The notes under the pieces are model-generated. The model was not told the origin of the DNA. It saw nothing but the letters and a program-made list of their open reading frames with translations, and ran no database searches. Shown here one piece after another: positions 1 through 15,600 of a stretch of DNA of 64,000 nt. This DNA is from Manduca sexta (lineage: Eukaryota; Arthropoda; Insecta; Lepidoptera; Sphingidae): the NCBI RefSeq assembly GCF_014839805.1, contig NC_051129.1:7382920-7446919 (forward strand), read 5' to 3'. Position 1 is the first letter of the stretch. Every line of letters starts with the position of its first letter. The position numbers were made by a program, and so were the translations under genes.

Positions 1-3000
1 CGGACTGTATGTAGTCGTTGTATACAACGTATGGCAAAGTCTTCCAGGAGACTAAGCATTTAAGTTCATACAGGACGTTTGTAAATATAGCATTTCCTGA
101 TGTCCAAATTTATACAGATCGAGACCTAAAAAACGTTTTGGCAACGAGTATAGTAAGATACTAAATTATATAAAATTAAGTTTGTAATACCTAGAACTCA
201 GAAGGACCTTTTCTTCCCCTTAGTGGACCATTAGAGAATAAATCTGGAACTAAATCAGTTCAATCAGTGACCTTAATACGATTGATATAAAATTCATTGG
301 GAATTCCTGTTGGGCGCACAGCGAGCTATTACTTACATTTTTTACATAAATACAAGGATATTCACACTGACGACAGTGCTTATTTAAAATTGGTTACATA
401 GAAAAAATATTATCGTCATTTCAATGTTTATGCCCCAGGTTCCATTCAAGGTCGTCGCCAAAACGTATTTAAAGAATTAACAGTTAAAAGTGATTAATTA
501 CCAAGGGCGACTTATAAATGATGCACGTAAACACTAGTAAATTATGCATGTCCTACAAACAATTATAATGAACTAAATCACCGCAGAAACATCAAAACTT
601 TCAACAGTCTTTCAAATCATTTATTTAGAGAAACGGTTTTTTTTTTGTGTTATTATGAAATAAATCATCAGAAATATGTGACGGAAAGCATTAGGGCGTC
701 ATTTATAACTGTAGCTACAACTGAAATTAATGACAAAATATATATTTTTTTATGTTAAACTCATTGAGTCCATAGTATGAAAGAAGCATTTTTTTACTGA
801 AATACTATTTTAGTAAATAGGTTATTATTTAATTGAAAAAAAAAGCGATTACCCAAGTGTGAGAATGTTAATACCCACCAGGGTACGATGACAGTCTATA
901 CGCAGATATACAATAATCCAAAAACATAATCGGCTTTTCGCTGTTCTCGTCTCATAGAGCCGCCGCGCCATACCTTCTGACTAACCAGCACAAATCTAGC
1001 CACAGCTAAAAATCAGTAAAATAATATCACATTTTGAATAAAAACTTCCTCATTTTATGTAAAAACATGCAATTATCACATGAATTACGTACGTAAACTT
1101 GTTGGGAAATCAAGAAAACCGATTACATAATGTCAAGAAAATCATAAATCTACGTAAATAGAACATTACCGTGAAACGTGTACAAGTGAAGGGCTATAAC
1201 ACGTTGACGTCAATTCTTCGTATAGGCTATAAAAAGAAATCATATTGAAATCCGTTATGACGTTATCAGTTCCGAGTATGTAATTAAAGAATGCAAACAA
1301 CAATTCATAAGTTGCTTCAAACGACGTCGGTTTGCCGCAAACCAATTGATAATTCGATAAAAATTATTTTGTGCTGTAATGGATTTTTATTAGTCATTTG
1401 GTTTGTAAATTATAAGGTGGTAAATAGAGGAATGTGAAACGTTAGTTTAAAATAATAAATTGCATAATACAATATTTAGTACAGACTCTCTTAGAACTAA
1501 ATATATTATTAAAACATACATTAAGTTAGCATCCCTTTCCCATATATATATAACACGCAGATGTTTATCACAATTTTATATAGAGTTTGATATATAGTGG
1601 GTATTTTTTGAAAGCACGTGATGAAAAAAATAGTTTTTAAAAACACTTGGAGAAATTAAACAAGCTCTTTATATCTATGTGGTTATCAATGACCAAAGAA
1701 TATAAATAAGAATATTTTTCATAGCTTTAATATAAATTATAATATTTACATAGCTCCCAAAATATAGCTGCCAATTAATGCAACGATAAAAGCTTATATA
1801 GTTTTAAAATATGATGAAGTTTTCCCCCTATGTTAGGTTTTCTCTGACAAATGTCCTGGATAATACTGCGTGTTTACTACAAGACGGATACAATGTTGAT
1901 GAAATGAAATTGTAAACTAGCGGGTTTGTTAGCCATAGCAAACTTATGTACCATAAGAGGCAAATAATAAAATAAATTTATTTAAAGATAGTATTAAAAA
2001 CATGGTTTTAAAAACATAATCATATTATTATAGAGTAAACACTATTGAATGATTAAAATAGTTGAACATTAGCTAGTTATATTAACTGTAAGTACTACGG
2101 AGGCCACACGTATCTTTAATTTGCGGCCTCACTGCATTGAAGATAGTACATAAATGTATAAGCAATTATTATTCAAGCCAGTGCAGAGGCAGTCGGTTGG
2201 GGTTAAGGTGAGAGGGTGGTGTGCGCCACCCCAGCGCCTCAACCGCCCCCGCCGCCCCGTCAAGGGGGTGTACTACCGGACGCGACAGCCACTACGTCAT
2301 TTACGGCGCGGCGCCACGTGCACGATCAATAATGACGTCGTAGTGACGGCCTGTGGGTGAAAGGCAACAAGGGGGAGGCAGCAGCCTGCGCGCGCATACA
2401 GCCACCGACCTACTTACGATTACGTTTCACGTAGTCTACGTAACGCGATCGAACTCCTGCTAAATAGGATAGACAAAACTCGAATGGAAGCGCATGCGTA
2501 TTGAGCCCTCTTGACATATTATGTGGGCCCACGTGTTTAAGTAATGATAAATTGTAATGTTTTATATGGCTTGGATAAAGTGTTCAATTAGAAGCACGTC
2601 ATTCTTATTAAGGTTTATTTTGGACGTAAATATAGACTAATATCACACGATTAATAAGATTGTGCAAATGGCGATAGGTACATTATAACGATAAGGAAGG
2701 GAATATATGTAGTTCGTCACTAAAACACACACTATTGCACCTTGATAACCTCGAAGGAGGAAAGAGGCCACCTCGAAAGTTTTACCACAGGGTCAAACAT
2801 CATGCAGAATATGCCAAATCAGATGCAGATGTTTATTTGGGCTGAAGGATTTTATCTGATCACTTAAAACGTTAAGAGATATGAGACTGACTGCCACAAG
2901 AGTTGCACAATGTGTGCAAATATTTCGCAAGTTTCTGTCTAAATTGGTTTTGTTAAGTTCGTGACGTATATACAAAAATGAATCATGAGAACTCAAAAAT

Positions 3001-4386
3001 GGCGCATTTATTTAAAATCTCGCTAAATTACATTCTTTAACAGATCATACTACGAACTACGTAGATACATTTAAATGTTGCGTATTATTTGTTACTAAAA
3101 TAAGAAAAGGTTTACGTCCAAAATAAATTATATACCACGTGGTCATGTCACAAATGTTCCAACAAATAAACGATTACATTTCTTTGTCATAATATAGAAA
3201 ATATAGAATACTGGTTATAGCGTAAGCCTTTACTTCGCTTTTGAGTACAGATCATCTAAGTATTTAATCTGTGAAGTGAGTGAGAATTTCAGTGCACAGT
3301 GTTCCGCGGAGCGGAATGTCGAACAGGTGTTTGTACCATTTAGGTATTTTGTATAAAATATTTTTTGTTATGCCTTAGGAGCAGATATTGAGAAAATTTT
3401 GCGATTGACACTAAGATATTGTGGAGCGAAATGGATTTACATTTACCAGTGTGAAGGACCTACCATACATTATGTAAGATCACTTCCCAGATATAACTTA
3501 ACACTGGGACAGTCTTTCACGCGAACGAAGCTGCTAATACCTAGTTTATAATATAACTGACCGCCTTGTCTAGCACACACACTCACGCCTTTTATCCTCG
3601 AAAGGGTAGGCCCTGGCACACATATTTCTACATTAATTATAAAAGTAGACACATTTTTTTTCGAGAAATCGTCTAAACGTTGTGTTCCACTAACATCCAT
3701 TGAGTTTGAAAGAACTAAACAAAGTAATTTATAAAAAACAAGTCAATTGAAGTCGTGAATTTACGACGAAGCTCCTAGAATAACTTAAAATAAATGTGTT
3801 AATATCTACCTATTACCCAAATAATACTGTTTCCTTGTATAAGAATATTATACAGGTATAACAGAAACCTTGCTTCACACGCACTTTGATTAACAGACAA
3901 GTTGTTAGAAAACATTCCAGATATATCTGACACAAAGAACTACACTTTAATAAGGAGTTTTAGTTTTTTTTTTCTCTAGGAAATAAATAATAGTTTTAGG
4001 CGAAGTTGCGTTATGGAATTAATTTTAATTTGCATTTTGCAGTCAGCGACAAGAGAGCAAGAGGTTAAAGTTTTGTGACGTCATAGGTCAAAATCTACAG
4101 TATTAAAACACAATACATTTATGGTACTTAAATGAAAAACTTTTAAAATATTCTATCTCCGACTATACTATAAGCTTCGTTTTGTTTGGCGAATGGCGAA
4201 TTCTTGCTCGCACGAAGCGGTTCGCCGTACGCGACGTTCGCCGTTGGCCGCATTTGAGCCAAATTCCGTCCGCCGTGATTTGATGTTGATTTTAATTGAA
4301 AAACAAATCCTTCATTTTGGAAATGCTGTTTTGATTCAGTTAGTTCTAGGTGTAAAATTGCAAAACATGTGACGCCCCGCCAAGGC

Positions 4387-4420
4387 CGTAGAGATCACAC
4401 AAATGTGTGTGATCTCTACG
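4387..4420. repeat. Perfect short hairpin, 15-bp arms
   Basis: A 34-nt inverted repeat: 15-bp perfectly complementary arms beginning CGTAGAGATCACAC and a 4-nt loop. It lies in the gene-free left region. It could be a cruciform-forming repeat remnant; no mature small RNA can be inferred from sequence alone. Confidence 0.75.
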
Positions 4421-7400
4421 CCCTTCTAAAAACCACCTGTGACAACTACGAGTAGAGTGGTAAAAAATCATGAAATTCATGTGACGTAGTTTATTAACCC
4501 TTACGTGAAGTTAAAAATATGAAAAAAAAATCCTAATCTAAATACGTAACAACAATCATAAAGGAACGGTTTCTACAACCAAACCTCTGTTCGAACTTCC
4601 TTCCCGTTCCAGAGGGAATACCTGATTGCATATTGCATTAACTCTGTGTGTTTCATTACAATATTGCACAATGCAATTAACACAAAATGTTGTTAATCAA
4701 GTTAGTAGGTAACCGGTGGTAGTATTTCGGTTAGTATTCATGTGGTGCTAGTGAAATTGTGGCAGTAATCACGAGCACGACGTCTAGTAGCCGTGGCCTA
4801 GTTGCGCTGGGGACAGGTCGAGTGTAAGGTGCAGCACAACTGGCAGATCACAGCTAACCTACATTCGTTTACATAACATCACGCCGCGCACGTCAATACG
4901 CCGCTGGGTAATTTTACAAATTTCATACATCCACTCGCGGCACTGTAAACAATTTACGATATTTTTAATTTTATCACGGCGTGACGTTGGTTACTTCCTT
5001 GATAGAGAATCATTTTTAACATGCCACATCTATTTTTAGAGTACCTATTAATAACGCGCCGTCAATTACATATTATCACCGTATGTAGTGTAAGTGTATG
5101 TCAGGATATAATGATCCTTTACTGGACACGCCCCCGATGGGTATTTTTACGGGATGAAAGTTTATTTACATTCCTCATGCTATTTACTATAAACATTTAT
5201 TATAGGAATAAGTTTGTTACTTTTTCCTATAAAATACATTACGCAAACATACAAACAGGAAAAACTTAGAACCTCGGTAGTAGAAAAAATAAACAAGCAG
5301 AGTGCTGCATTGAACAAATCATGCAAAAGCGAAGAAGCTAGATAGAATGCTGCGTGCGCACACATTTTTGACTTGGTCGGTGAGCTCGTGTTTGATCAAT
5401 AAACGGGACCCAAACAAACGGACGATGCGGCGGCGTGGGCAACTGACCCATTTAACCACTACCAGGCCAGCGGATGCAGCATTATTACGGAGCGGCACAA
5501 CCAAAGCAAAAAAAACAACACACATTTTAAAACAAATTTGCCATGGCAATAATTAACGTCTGCACGTTTCTGTGGAAACTTACACTATTCACATAATGCC
5601 CACATTTACAGACAGTTTGTAAATCAAAATTTTATCGCTTATCAAATCAGTACTAAAGGAGTTTTCCTGTTCACAGCGTACGTATCCGCGACCTTTGCCA
5701 AATCTTTGATAGCAGTGAAAACCACAGATTGTTTACCGGTTTCAAACTATTAGTTAACATCAAACATTTCGAGACAGAGTTTCCTCTTCAAGAACTGAAC
5801 AGGAAAATAAATAAACTGCACAACATATATACAATTACCATATATAATGAACGAATCTGTTTCCTGGAACTTAATATGCTTATTTGAACGAGCCAATGAT
5901 GGTTATGAATATGCGTTCAAAGACATTCATCTAAATGAATCAGAGACAGAGTGATGCGCTTGTGATAAAAATAAAGTGAAGCGAGATGCGGGCGGAGCGG
6001 GCGGCGGGACACGGTAAGCAAAGGTTGTCGTATTATTAACACATTCTAATTCGGGGACCCAAACAAACCATCGCGAACAGGTGACCTACATACCGGCTGC
6101 GTCTGTCGGCCGGGCACATAACACGACATGATTCATGCGGGCGCGCCGAGCTGCCGTCGTTGGCCGACACCGCCCTCAACACACCCCGACCAGCCCGCTT
6201 CCATAAAACACCACCCTTTCCTATGAATTCATGGGGGGTTTGAAATTTTGATTAGTTCGATACAATAATTGACGATTACAAGTCGTATAAAGTAAAACTG
6301 ATGAACGTTTGTTATGTCCTAAAAACATTGAGCAGGTACTGTTAGGACTGTTTGTCGCAAGGTTAGGTATCAAAGTTGATTGCATTACGCGTTTGAGGAA
6401 TGAGATGAAGTCTATAGAAGAGGTAGTTAATAATATAAGTGTAACTTGTAAATTACACATTGGTTACTTCTGCGTGTAAGGACTTAACTAACCCATCAAC
6501 GTCTAGTGAAATCATGCGTGAGAGTCATACTCATAGAGCCAATTCGAATGTGAACAAATATTGCAATAGTACTTTTTTCAAAAATTGATTTCCTTTACCA
6601 GAAATTGTATGTCTATGGTATTTTGCCAAAATGTATCCTTATTAACTAGCCTATGACAGCATGACAAACATACATTAATACATTACAATAGAGTTGTTTA
6701 AAACAAATTACCATTATTAAATACACATAATGATATTTTAACATACACAAACAACTTAAAACGCTTTAAAAATAGATAATTTAAAATAACAATAACAAGC
6801 CGCGGATAGGTGAATGAATGCAGAATGCAGTCGGAGTCTGCATTGAATACTGGAACTGCGTAAGTGTGAAAAATACAAGCTTGTGACCTTAGCCTACTTG
6901 TGAGCGACACTGAGGCGACACGACGCGACGTACTGAAGGCACTCGGTGTGGATGTGACTGCGCCGACCGGCTCAGATACTATTACATTGTAAACATTAAA
7001 GAATTTAGGCCGTGGAGTGTTCAGCGGCGCGGAATAAAACCTCCCACATTCCTATTGAAATGTCGTTAAGGCAACAAGGATATGACTACGTTCATTTATA
7101 TATTTACTTTGTCGAAACCAAAATAAGATTGTTAGCATGCAGAACCTTAGCTCGTTTTTAGTAATTTTATTCATGGAAACTGGATTTCGGCAACTAATTC
7201 ATGACTTTTCATAATTATGTTAATCTTGACCAGACAACAAAAAAACTAACGAGTTGTGGTTACAAATGTGTGTTGTGTCCGATGCGACGGTGACCTCCCG
7301 GACGAACGGGTCAAAGATTCACAGAACATAACAAGGAATGCCACTCACTGTGCCAGTAAGCTGCAATAACTTCACAATGTGAAACAGAATATATCAAAGG

Positions 7401-10400
7401 CGCCAACATCAAATGACGCGGACGCCTGTCAGTTGATTAGGGCGCAGTCGTGAGATTCACTCGGTCTTACTTCCTTTAAAAACAACAATACACGTCATTC
7501 TTCTTAAGAAGAGTGATGCAATCATAATGAATTTGTGTTTGTTTCACATGCAGATTGACTCAAACAAGCTTTGTTTACTCGTAATGAATAATGATGCCAT
7601 GTCAAAATATCTAATGATCTCACGGGACGTAAGAAATACGGAGGCATAAGGAATGTATTCAAAGTTTCTAATACTGGTATTTTACTAGGTATTTAATTAC
7701 TCTTAATACAGATACGTTGTTTTTTCCAAAATTGCTAAATTATCGAACGAATAATGCTATTCAGTTTAAAGATGTATACGGTAAATACTTTACCTTTGAC
7801 TTGGCACGTGCTGGTACTTGGACATGATTTTTAAATTTCATATTAAAATGTTACAAAGGGCCGTTTTACTAAATCATTCCCACCTCTGAGTAGGAGCTCA
7901 AGTAGACATTTAATATATTGAACTATTTAACAAACAAAGCTTGAGCTCTCAGTTAAGAGCTTGTTCGCAGCTGAGTCCACGCTGTTTAATAAACGAAATT
8001 CAGGTGTCAAAATTCTTCATAACCTGTGACTTAAGATATCATTTGAGCTAATGTTAATAAGGTTTATTACATAGTCCTTAGTACCAAAGCAAACTCTACT
8101 AAGACGCCGTAAACTGCCATATTTCTGTCATTTTAAGGAATCTAACTTTAAATAGCAATACGTAAGCATGTAACCGTTTCGACATTTGTGGCCTTTAAAG
8201 TTAGCCGCCCGCATTCAATTGTAAAGACTCTATTATCACTTAATAATATGCCGAATAATGCAACCCAATACGTATAAACATGTTTCTCAACATTACACAA
8301 AGAATTTAAAACATTATACATTACGTCACCTGTTGTGAAAGTATGTTCAACATTGGCAATCCAACGTACATACACACTTATTCTCATGCATTTATTAACA
8401 AAGACGTAGTCGAAAAAAAGCTCATTTCATACAAATCTTACCACCCCGACCAGACCTCATACCCAGATCCTTCGTTTCACAGCCCAAAAACCTTCTCCCT
8501 CTAAATTCTTGTTATTTTTCCCAAGAAGTCTAAAAAAACTATTTACCGGAAATAGTTACTTATTTATTGTTTTATTATTTGAATTTTCTAACCATACTCT
8601 ACTCAATAATTTTAATTTATCTTAGACCGCACTTTTAGTAATTAACTCGTATAAGGGCGCAAAGTTTAGGAATACAATGTAGTTTTTTGTTTGTATATTT
8701 TATAACATTTTTTAGTTTTTTTATTGTAATCTGTTTAACGTCTTAATTTAATAAATAAATAAATAAAATAATTCAATGAGACAATCCAAACAAGCATATT
8801 AATTACTAACAGCGAGAGCGTTTGCGTCCAATGTTAGTTTATTAATATTATTCGCTTCGCTTAATTGATATTGCAGACTTGATTTTTTTGTATTTAATTT
8901 GTTTACTAGATATGCGCAGCCTGAAACTTGTGCAGCCTTTTTTGTGTGGTGTGCGAATAAACGATCTCCACATTTTGTAACACGTAGTAGTAGTACCTAC
9001 TATTAAACTTTCTGTGGTAAAAGACATATATCTATAGATGACACAGTACGCTAACAAACACTATTTTATAAAATTCGTTGTAAATAGTTTATTACACTTT
9101 GCTTCGTCACTTCTTTGAGTGACTAGTATAGTAAGTACTGACAGGCGTATTGTAGTTTATTTATAATGTGGAATTTTTCGTATCTAAATATAACGTTGTT
9201 TTTTTATCAAGAACGTTGTTGCCCTATAAAGTCACCATGTAAACAAGAAACATTCCAAATGTGTATTGTCACTATTAATATTTGTAACATACACACATAC
9301 GTTTATATATATTATGTTGTATGGCTAATAACTAAAAACCGATAAGTAACAAAGATTTTATATACGGATTCTTTGATCATAAAACGGCAATGGTTATTAA
9401 TTTTAATAAGCCGGTTTACTTTTATAAATAAAGAATTTTCGAGTGCTACTGTTACCACTTGAATAGAATCCGGTTTCTATAAATAAAAAATACATTCATT
9501 CTGTCAGCGCAACGAGAGAGAGTCAATCGTCGTCTAGTTATTGCAACAGTGTTTGTTTTGCAAAAACGGCTCCTCTGGCAAGGCTGTCGGCGCGGCGCGT
9601 GCACCGCGGCCGTCAAAACGCTTTTCAGCCGGATCCAACCAGCTGGCTCCGTACCGGTTTTATTTGTTTTTTTCCTCGAGACATTATATATGTATATAGT
9701 TTTATTTTGATAAACATTACATCAAATAATGCTAGGGTGAATATGAATTCGTATAATGTAAGAGTAATTATCGACGAGGAAATTAGTCAATAAATCCAAA
9801 GCCATGTATACAATTGAGTAACAAATATTATTAATTAGAATTTACATATTTACTTTAGGTCATTTTAGGTAAAACTAAATCAAATATGTAATTAAACAGA
9901 TAACATGGAATCTAGATATGACTCACTTTTTTTCCCATGTTTCACACTATTCTCACATGTTTACGTTTCACGCTATAAATGCACTTTACACAAAAAATCA
10001 TTATTTACAAACACCAACAGTTTTAAGTTATTAAAGACAACACAACTAACTGAAGCTTACTTTAAAATGAATATGGTAACAATGTGTTATTGTGTAACAG
10101 GGATATGCGTCATTTAAACACAACAGTTATATTTATAATTCCTTGAATCAACTATTTTGAACACAACAAACTACAAAATGGTGATTTAAAACTTATAGAA
10201 ACATAACTTCATAAGGTTAGAAAGTAATTAACTATCCAAATATGTATTTTTTTTTTTCAAAGTAATTATAACAGCGCGTATACACATCTACACATATTTC
10301 AAGCCCCACAATCCGATAAAGACGCAATATTTTGTGAATTATTCAAAACCAGGAAAATATGCCCGCTAAATATTTCTTTTATATTATAGGTGTTTGTGCA

Positions 10401-12417
10401 TTAAACCCATAGACATTTCACAGTCGTCTCCGCTGCTGAGGCCATCAATTAATTATAATAAACCCTCGCTGATTTTACAGTGCAAGTGCGTTGCTACATC
10501 AACAAGACGGTAGATTGAGTGCCGCAACATAAAATATAATTTCAGACATTATTAGTTATTATCGTACATACAACTGGACCGTATGGACATAAGTCGTCAA
10601 TCATAATTGCAAACAGAGCCAGTCAAACCGCTCCGTCCACAAGTAGGTATAATGTAGGGGCAGACGGATCCTATCTCTGTAGTGTGTAACGCGTTCCAAC
10701 CGCCGACAAAGAGACTGTCCGACGACCTGTTTTGCTTGACACAGTACACTCAAGTGGAAAGCAATCTCTTTATGAAGCAATGAAGTAACGTTTCGCCGCC
10801 GTCAAAACACGTTGCGCAACCCGCTCGCATTCCACTCGCCAGCGAACGTCGCACTCACCAAACGTGATGTTACTTGGATTTCACTTGGACAATTGTTTCG
10901 ACCACTCTTATACATTCAACAAAACCTTCACACAGTTGTTAATACGTTATGACACAGATTCGTACGTTAAAAATCGTATTGCACACACCTGACTGATGCA
11001 ATGATTGCGCTTGTGTGGAACAACGTACATATGTTACTAATTGTTAGCCTGATATTTAAATCCTTAGTTATTTTTGGAGGGTTTTCGCTTATAAATTATC
11101 GCAAATATTCAAATCGTTAACATATGACATGTTTACTTAACCAATAATAAACCACATAATGCAAAACTTGAATCCGCCGCAATGTTTTGTTTGAAAACCA
11201 CCGCGAAATGTGATAGTTATATAAGGCAGAATAGAAAGTCTCCGGTGCTAGTAAACATAGTTGCAATTTGCGTTCTATATGCAAGCGACATTAATAAAAC
11301 TTGCTTAAAGTGTAAACAAAGTGCGTTTTTTATCAATAACATAGGTTTTGTGTACATTTTAAATGTGTTTTACACGATAAATAAAATTTAAATACACAAC
11401 CATTATTATATTGTTGTTTATGTCATGAAGGAGCTCGATGAACAAAATAAGGTTAAATTATTTTTGATTAATATGTTTACACCATTCAATATGAATAAAA
11501 GAGAAACAAACTCTGTGACGTAGAAAAATAGGGTCGTCATCTTGTATATAGAATCATATGGTTTTTTATACCTTCATAATATTTCAAAAGATTGGCAAAC
11601 AAAAAATTCAATAACTTGACGCAAAGTGATCACCGGCCGTAAAAACCATCTGTATTAATATTTTATAGTACTAGAGCCACACTTTAGACGTTTCTCCATA
11701 TCATGAATATGCCGGTTCGAACTGGGTGGTACCACTGCGTCGCGGAAAACCGTCGTGCAGTAATAGTTAGCTGTCGTGTTTCTTGTGGTATGTGAAATAT
11801 CCGGAAATCTACATAATGTAACCGTGCTACCAATTTCTAATCTCACTTCGTTTTCTTTAATGTTGTTAAGACAATCATGAATCTTTGAAATTGTTGGTTT
11901 TACTACGCTTCCAGGATTTCGAAATAAAAAGAATGTCTGAAAAATTGTCTAAAAATATTAGTTTCGAATCTGAGTATTAAGAAACTGAAAGTTCCTTACC
12001 GTTCCCGATACCCATGACTTCTATCCTAATGCGAGCACATAATGTACGAGTCTATTGCGTATATTAATTCAATAAAATAAACAATATATGGCGGATCTAG
12101 CCGAAGTTTATTAATGGGTAGATTTATATGAAATTACATACCACGTTAGTAACTATGTCTCGCTGTCCAGATTCGGTGGAATTGGAACCGTTATATTATC
12201 ACATTAAAATTACGACTCTACCGCTTAGAACCAGATCCGAGTAGTTGTTCTACTAAGAAGGATGACGAGCCTAAAGTGTTATTAGGCTGAGCATTTCGAA
12301 CGTGTGACGATGCCATAGAATTAAGTAAAACACACTATTCGTCATCCTTTAGTGCTGAGACGAATGAAGTTCATTACTTCAAGTACAAATGCACCGCCCA
12401 GCTTAAAAACAACTCAC

Positions 12418-12600
12418 CTGATTTGTAGTTAAAATAATCTTCTGTAAACACGTAGTACGCGAAGGCCACGCGGTTGTAATTTCCGGCACGGATCGAACGG
12501 CGGCAGCGGCGGGAGCACGCGTGCATCAAATACATAAAGACAATATAGAGAAAACGAGCAAGTGGGGCACCTGATCCAGCCGCCCATAAACACCGCCGCT
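12418..12600 (-). other. Possible orphan exon ending in a consensus splice donor
   Basis: On the minus strand an open stretch ends exactly at CAG|GTGAGT (last exon base 12418). In the frame that reads ...GNYNRVAFAYYVFTEDYF... it stays open for about 60 codons. The other two frames are also open for much of the patch because it is GC-rich, so openness is weak evidence. A possible acceptor (GGATCAG before GTGCCCC) lacks a good pyrimidine tract. I recognise no protein family. It may be a coding exon, a 5' UTR exon, or just a GC-rich conserved non-coding element. Confidence 0.2.
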
Positions 12601-15600
12601 TCGATGCAGATCATAAGCAAAAAGGAGCAACCTCTTTATACAAACCTAAAACACCTTTAAATAAGTCAGTTTTTTCTTAAGTTGATTAACAAAGTTTTCA
12701 CAGTATATTATGATGCAGGTAGATGAATCCTAGGGTCACTCCAATGGAATGCGTTACGTTAACATGTTCAGTAGAATATTACGCTCAGTGTAATTAAACA
12801 GAGTTCTTTTGACATCTTATCCTTAAAATATTACTTAGGCATTTTATTTACAGTAACTACATTTTGCTGGTGTGAAATTGGACGTTTTGTTACATGAATG
12901 TTTTCATCGTAACCTAATAGACAAGAACCGCACCATATCCGCTGAGTTTGAAACTGCGTTTAACGTCTTTTGTGGCGCATATTAACAACTTCCCGCAGCT
13001 AATGCGTGATAATTGCTTTTTTTTCATATTACCCCAATATGAAACGTTAATTTTAATTTATAAATACATTTACAATGGATAACTTTAATCATCAAACGTC
13101 AAATTCTGCGAAATAATGAATAAGTTGAATGCAACATAACAGAGTTATGCAAACAACATTAAAGCATTATCCAAAGACCGAGCACAGTCGCGCGCACCCT
13201 TGGGAAACGCTATCTACAGCAATAGGATACAGTGAGTTAATGATATGCAACAGGATCGAGGTTACCTTGTTAAATAATATCGGCGTAAATGACAGTGTCC
13301 TTGATCATAATGTTTATTACAATGAAATAAAGACGTTAGAGAGGTATTTTAATGATGAACATGTAAGATTTTTTTAAAATTCGTTTATCCTGTACTATTA
13401 GTAAGAGTCTTCGCTTAGCTTCTATTTAATAATGTACTGAATGTTTTACAATTTAATGAAAATGTAACAAATTATTCAATCTTTAGTATACCCTTTGCAA
13501 TTGCAGCCGTTGAATAGATATATATTTCTTCGCACTTCACAAATCATAAGTGTACTAAATCAATGCACTTACTTCCCGGATTATATTTCCGTCAACATAC
13601 AGTGTATCTAAAAGGTAAAACAAACAGCCGGTATTAAGTAATGTTACTTGTTTATCTGCAATCACCTCACTTTAATATAGTACATATACCTACTATAACT
13701 TTCGGCTTTTAAGTATTTTCACAAAGAAAGACGGTGAACATATCGTAGCGCATACTACTGTGAATCTGATCAAAATCTGTCATTTGATAGGTAAAAGCGT
13801 TTTGTACAGAAAAATCATGTGTAGACGAGTGGGAAGCTGCAGGCATGTTAGGATAGTGTTTATGAAACGTTTGAGAAAATCCCATGGTAAATGCAATTCT
13901 CAATTCTATGGCCTACTTATTCGTAGTATTTTTTTTAGTGTTAAGCAAGCTAGTGGTGCCACTAAAATTTGTAGTAAATATAAGGATTTAATTCGTATGG
14001 ACACAAAATGCGCACTAGGAGCGTCATTTGTATGTAATGTAATACATAGGCGTTTAGCAAATTATATCCCTAGTTAGTGTGCAACAAATAATATTTCTAT
14101 ACATGTTTTCAATGGAACAATTTATATTTGCTTACTATAGCAATTTAATAGGAATAGCGAAATACTGCGAACAGTATGCTAGCGTTGTGTATTATTTCTC
14201 TAGAATTACAGATATCTTCTTTATCTGAACTTTACCATGTGTTGGGCATAAGAATAAGTCAATTCAGTGTTTAATTACTAATGTCAGTAGCGTGACATTG
14301 TCTCGGCCGCATAGGTGTATAGTTTCAACCTGCAGTCGCTCCCATTTCGCGTCCTGCATACCGCGTCACAGTGGTGCTTGTTTGACCCAAAGATAATGCA
14401 CAAGGCGGGCGTCACGGCAGCCAGTCGTCGACGCAGCGTTCACGCAGGCGCGGTCACGTTGTGTTGTTTGTAAACACGAGTGACTTACTTGTGAAGGCTG
14501 GTTGCAACAGTGACCAGTAATTTCACTTTACGGCCACATTACTACACGCTACTTTCTATTGAATTAAGATATTCAACATCCATGTAATTGCATGGAGCAG
14601 CTGTCACTTCACGTTGGTTTTCTGTCACTTTCTGGCAACCGACAGATAGTAACTACTAACCTAGTCCAGACAGCTCATTCCATATTTATACACCTTAATA
14701 GTAATTACGAAATATAGTCAGTATCAAAACTACATTACTTCGATGTGCTAGAAGCAAGTGTATTTATTTCGAAAGATAAAATAAATTCTACTTTGAGATA
14801 AACTATGTTTGTGCCAGACAATTAAATATACACATTAGAAAAGAGATATTAAGTATATTACCATACAAAATCAGATTTTCAGCAAATTGTGGGGAAATCT
14901 ATTGGACGCAAAGTGAAATCGGTCCAAGCCATTTGTGATGTGTACGACTATTTTATTAATGTAGATAATGTTCTAATCTCAACCAGTAGCAGCCTTAAGT
15001 AATTCGAAGCTCCGGGGAAAGCAAAGAAAACGTCCCCCGATTTCTATTTTACGTATGTGGTAGTGGTAGCGGTAGGTGGAACGACCTGCAGTTGAGGCCA
15101 CCCTGATTTTGCTAAAGCGCGTCGCGAGGCCCCTTGTGCAAGTACGAGGCCTCGGGCGTTTGCCCCGTTCGCACCTCCCAGCTCCCCATCCCCCTAAGGC
15201 CACCAATGCCTACATCCTGCACCGCCTCTTCCTTTGGAACTATTACTTGAGGAGGGGTGCGATTACTTACCTATGTAAGTTCCTAGATAGTTAACTGCCC
15301 GTAAACACCCTATTGCTAAGAATTGTTGTTACGTTACCGGACGTAATAGAGGGAAAATTGGGATAAAGGAAAATCAGCGCATGAAGCACCACGGTAAAGC
15401 CACTATACGTGAGTTTTCTCTGGCACTATGTCGAGCCAGCCATGCTACAGGCAAATTTGACCACGTGACAACGCTTAATCCGACGCCTATTACAATAATA
15501 AAATTTGTTGCGTCACTTACCTCGTTCAATATATGACTTCCTACTGCAACTTTTTATCTAACACGTTTTGCCGCATTTGCATGTCGGTCTCCGATGTCTT

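Noticed and set aside
13129..13377. 82-codon plus-strand open frame
   Set aside because: No known motif, no convincing splice or poly(A) context, and it lies in the gene-free region; length is compatible with chance.
13760..14077. 105-codon plus-strand open frame, Arg/Cys-rich
   Set aside because: Composition is not domain-like, the opposite strand is also open over part of it, and there is no supporting context.
14979..15294. Overlapping open frames on both strands
   Set aside because: Both are a by-product of a GC-rich patch poor in stop codons.
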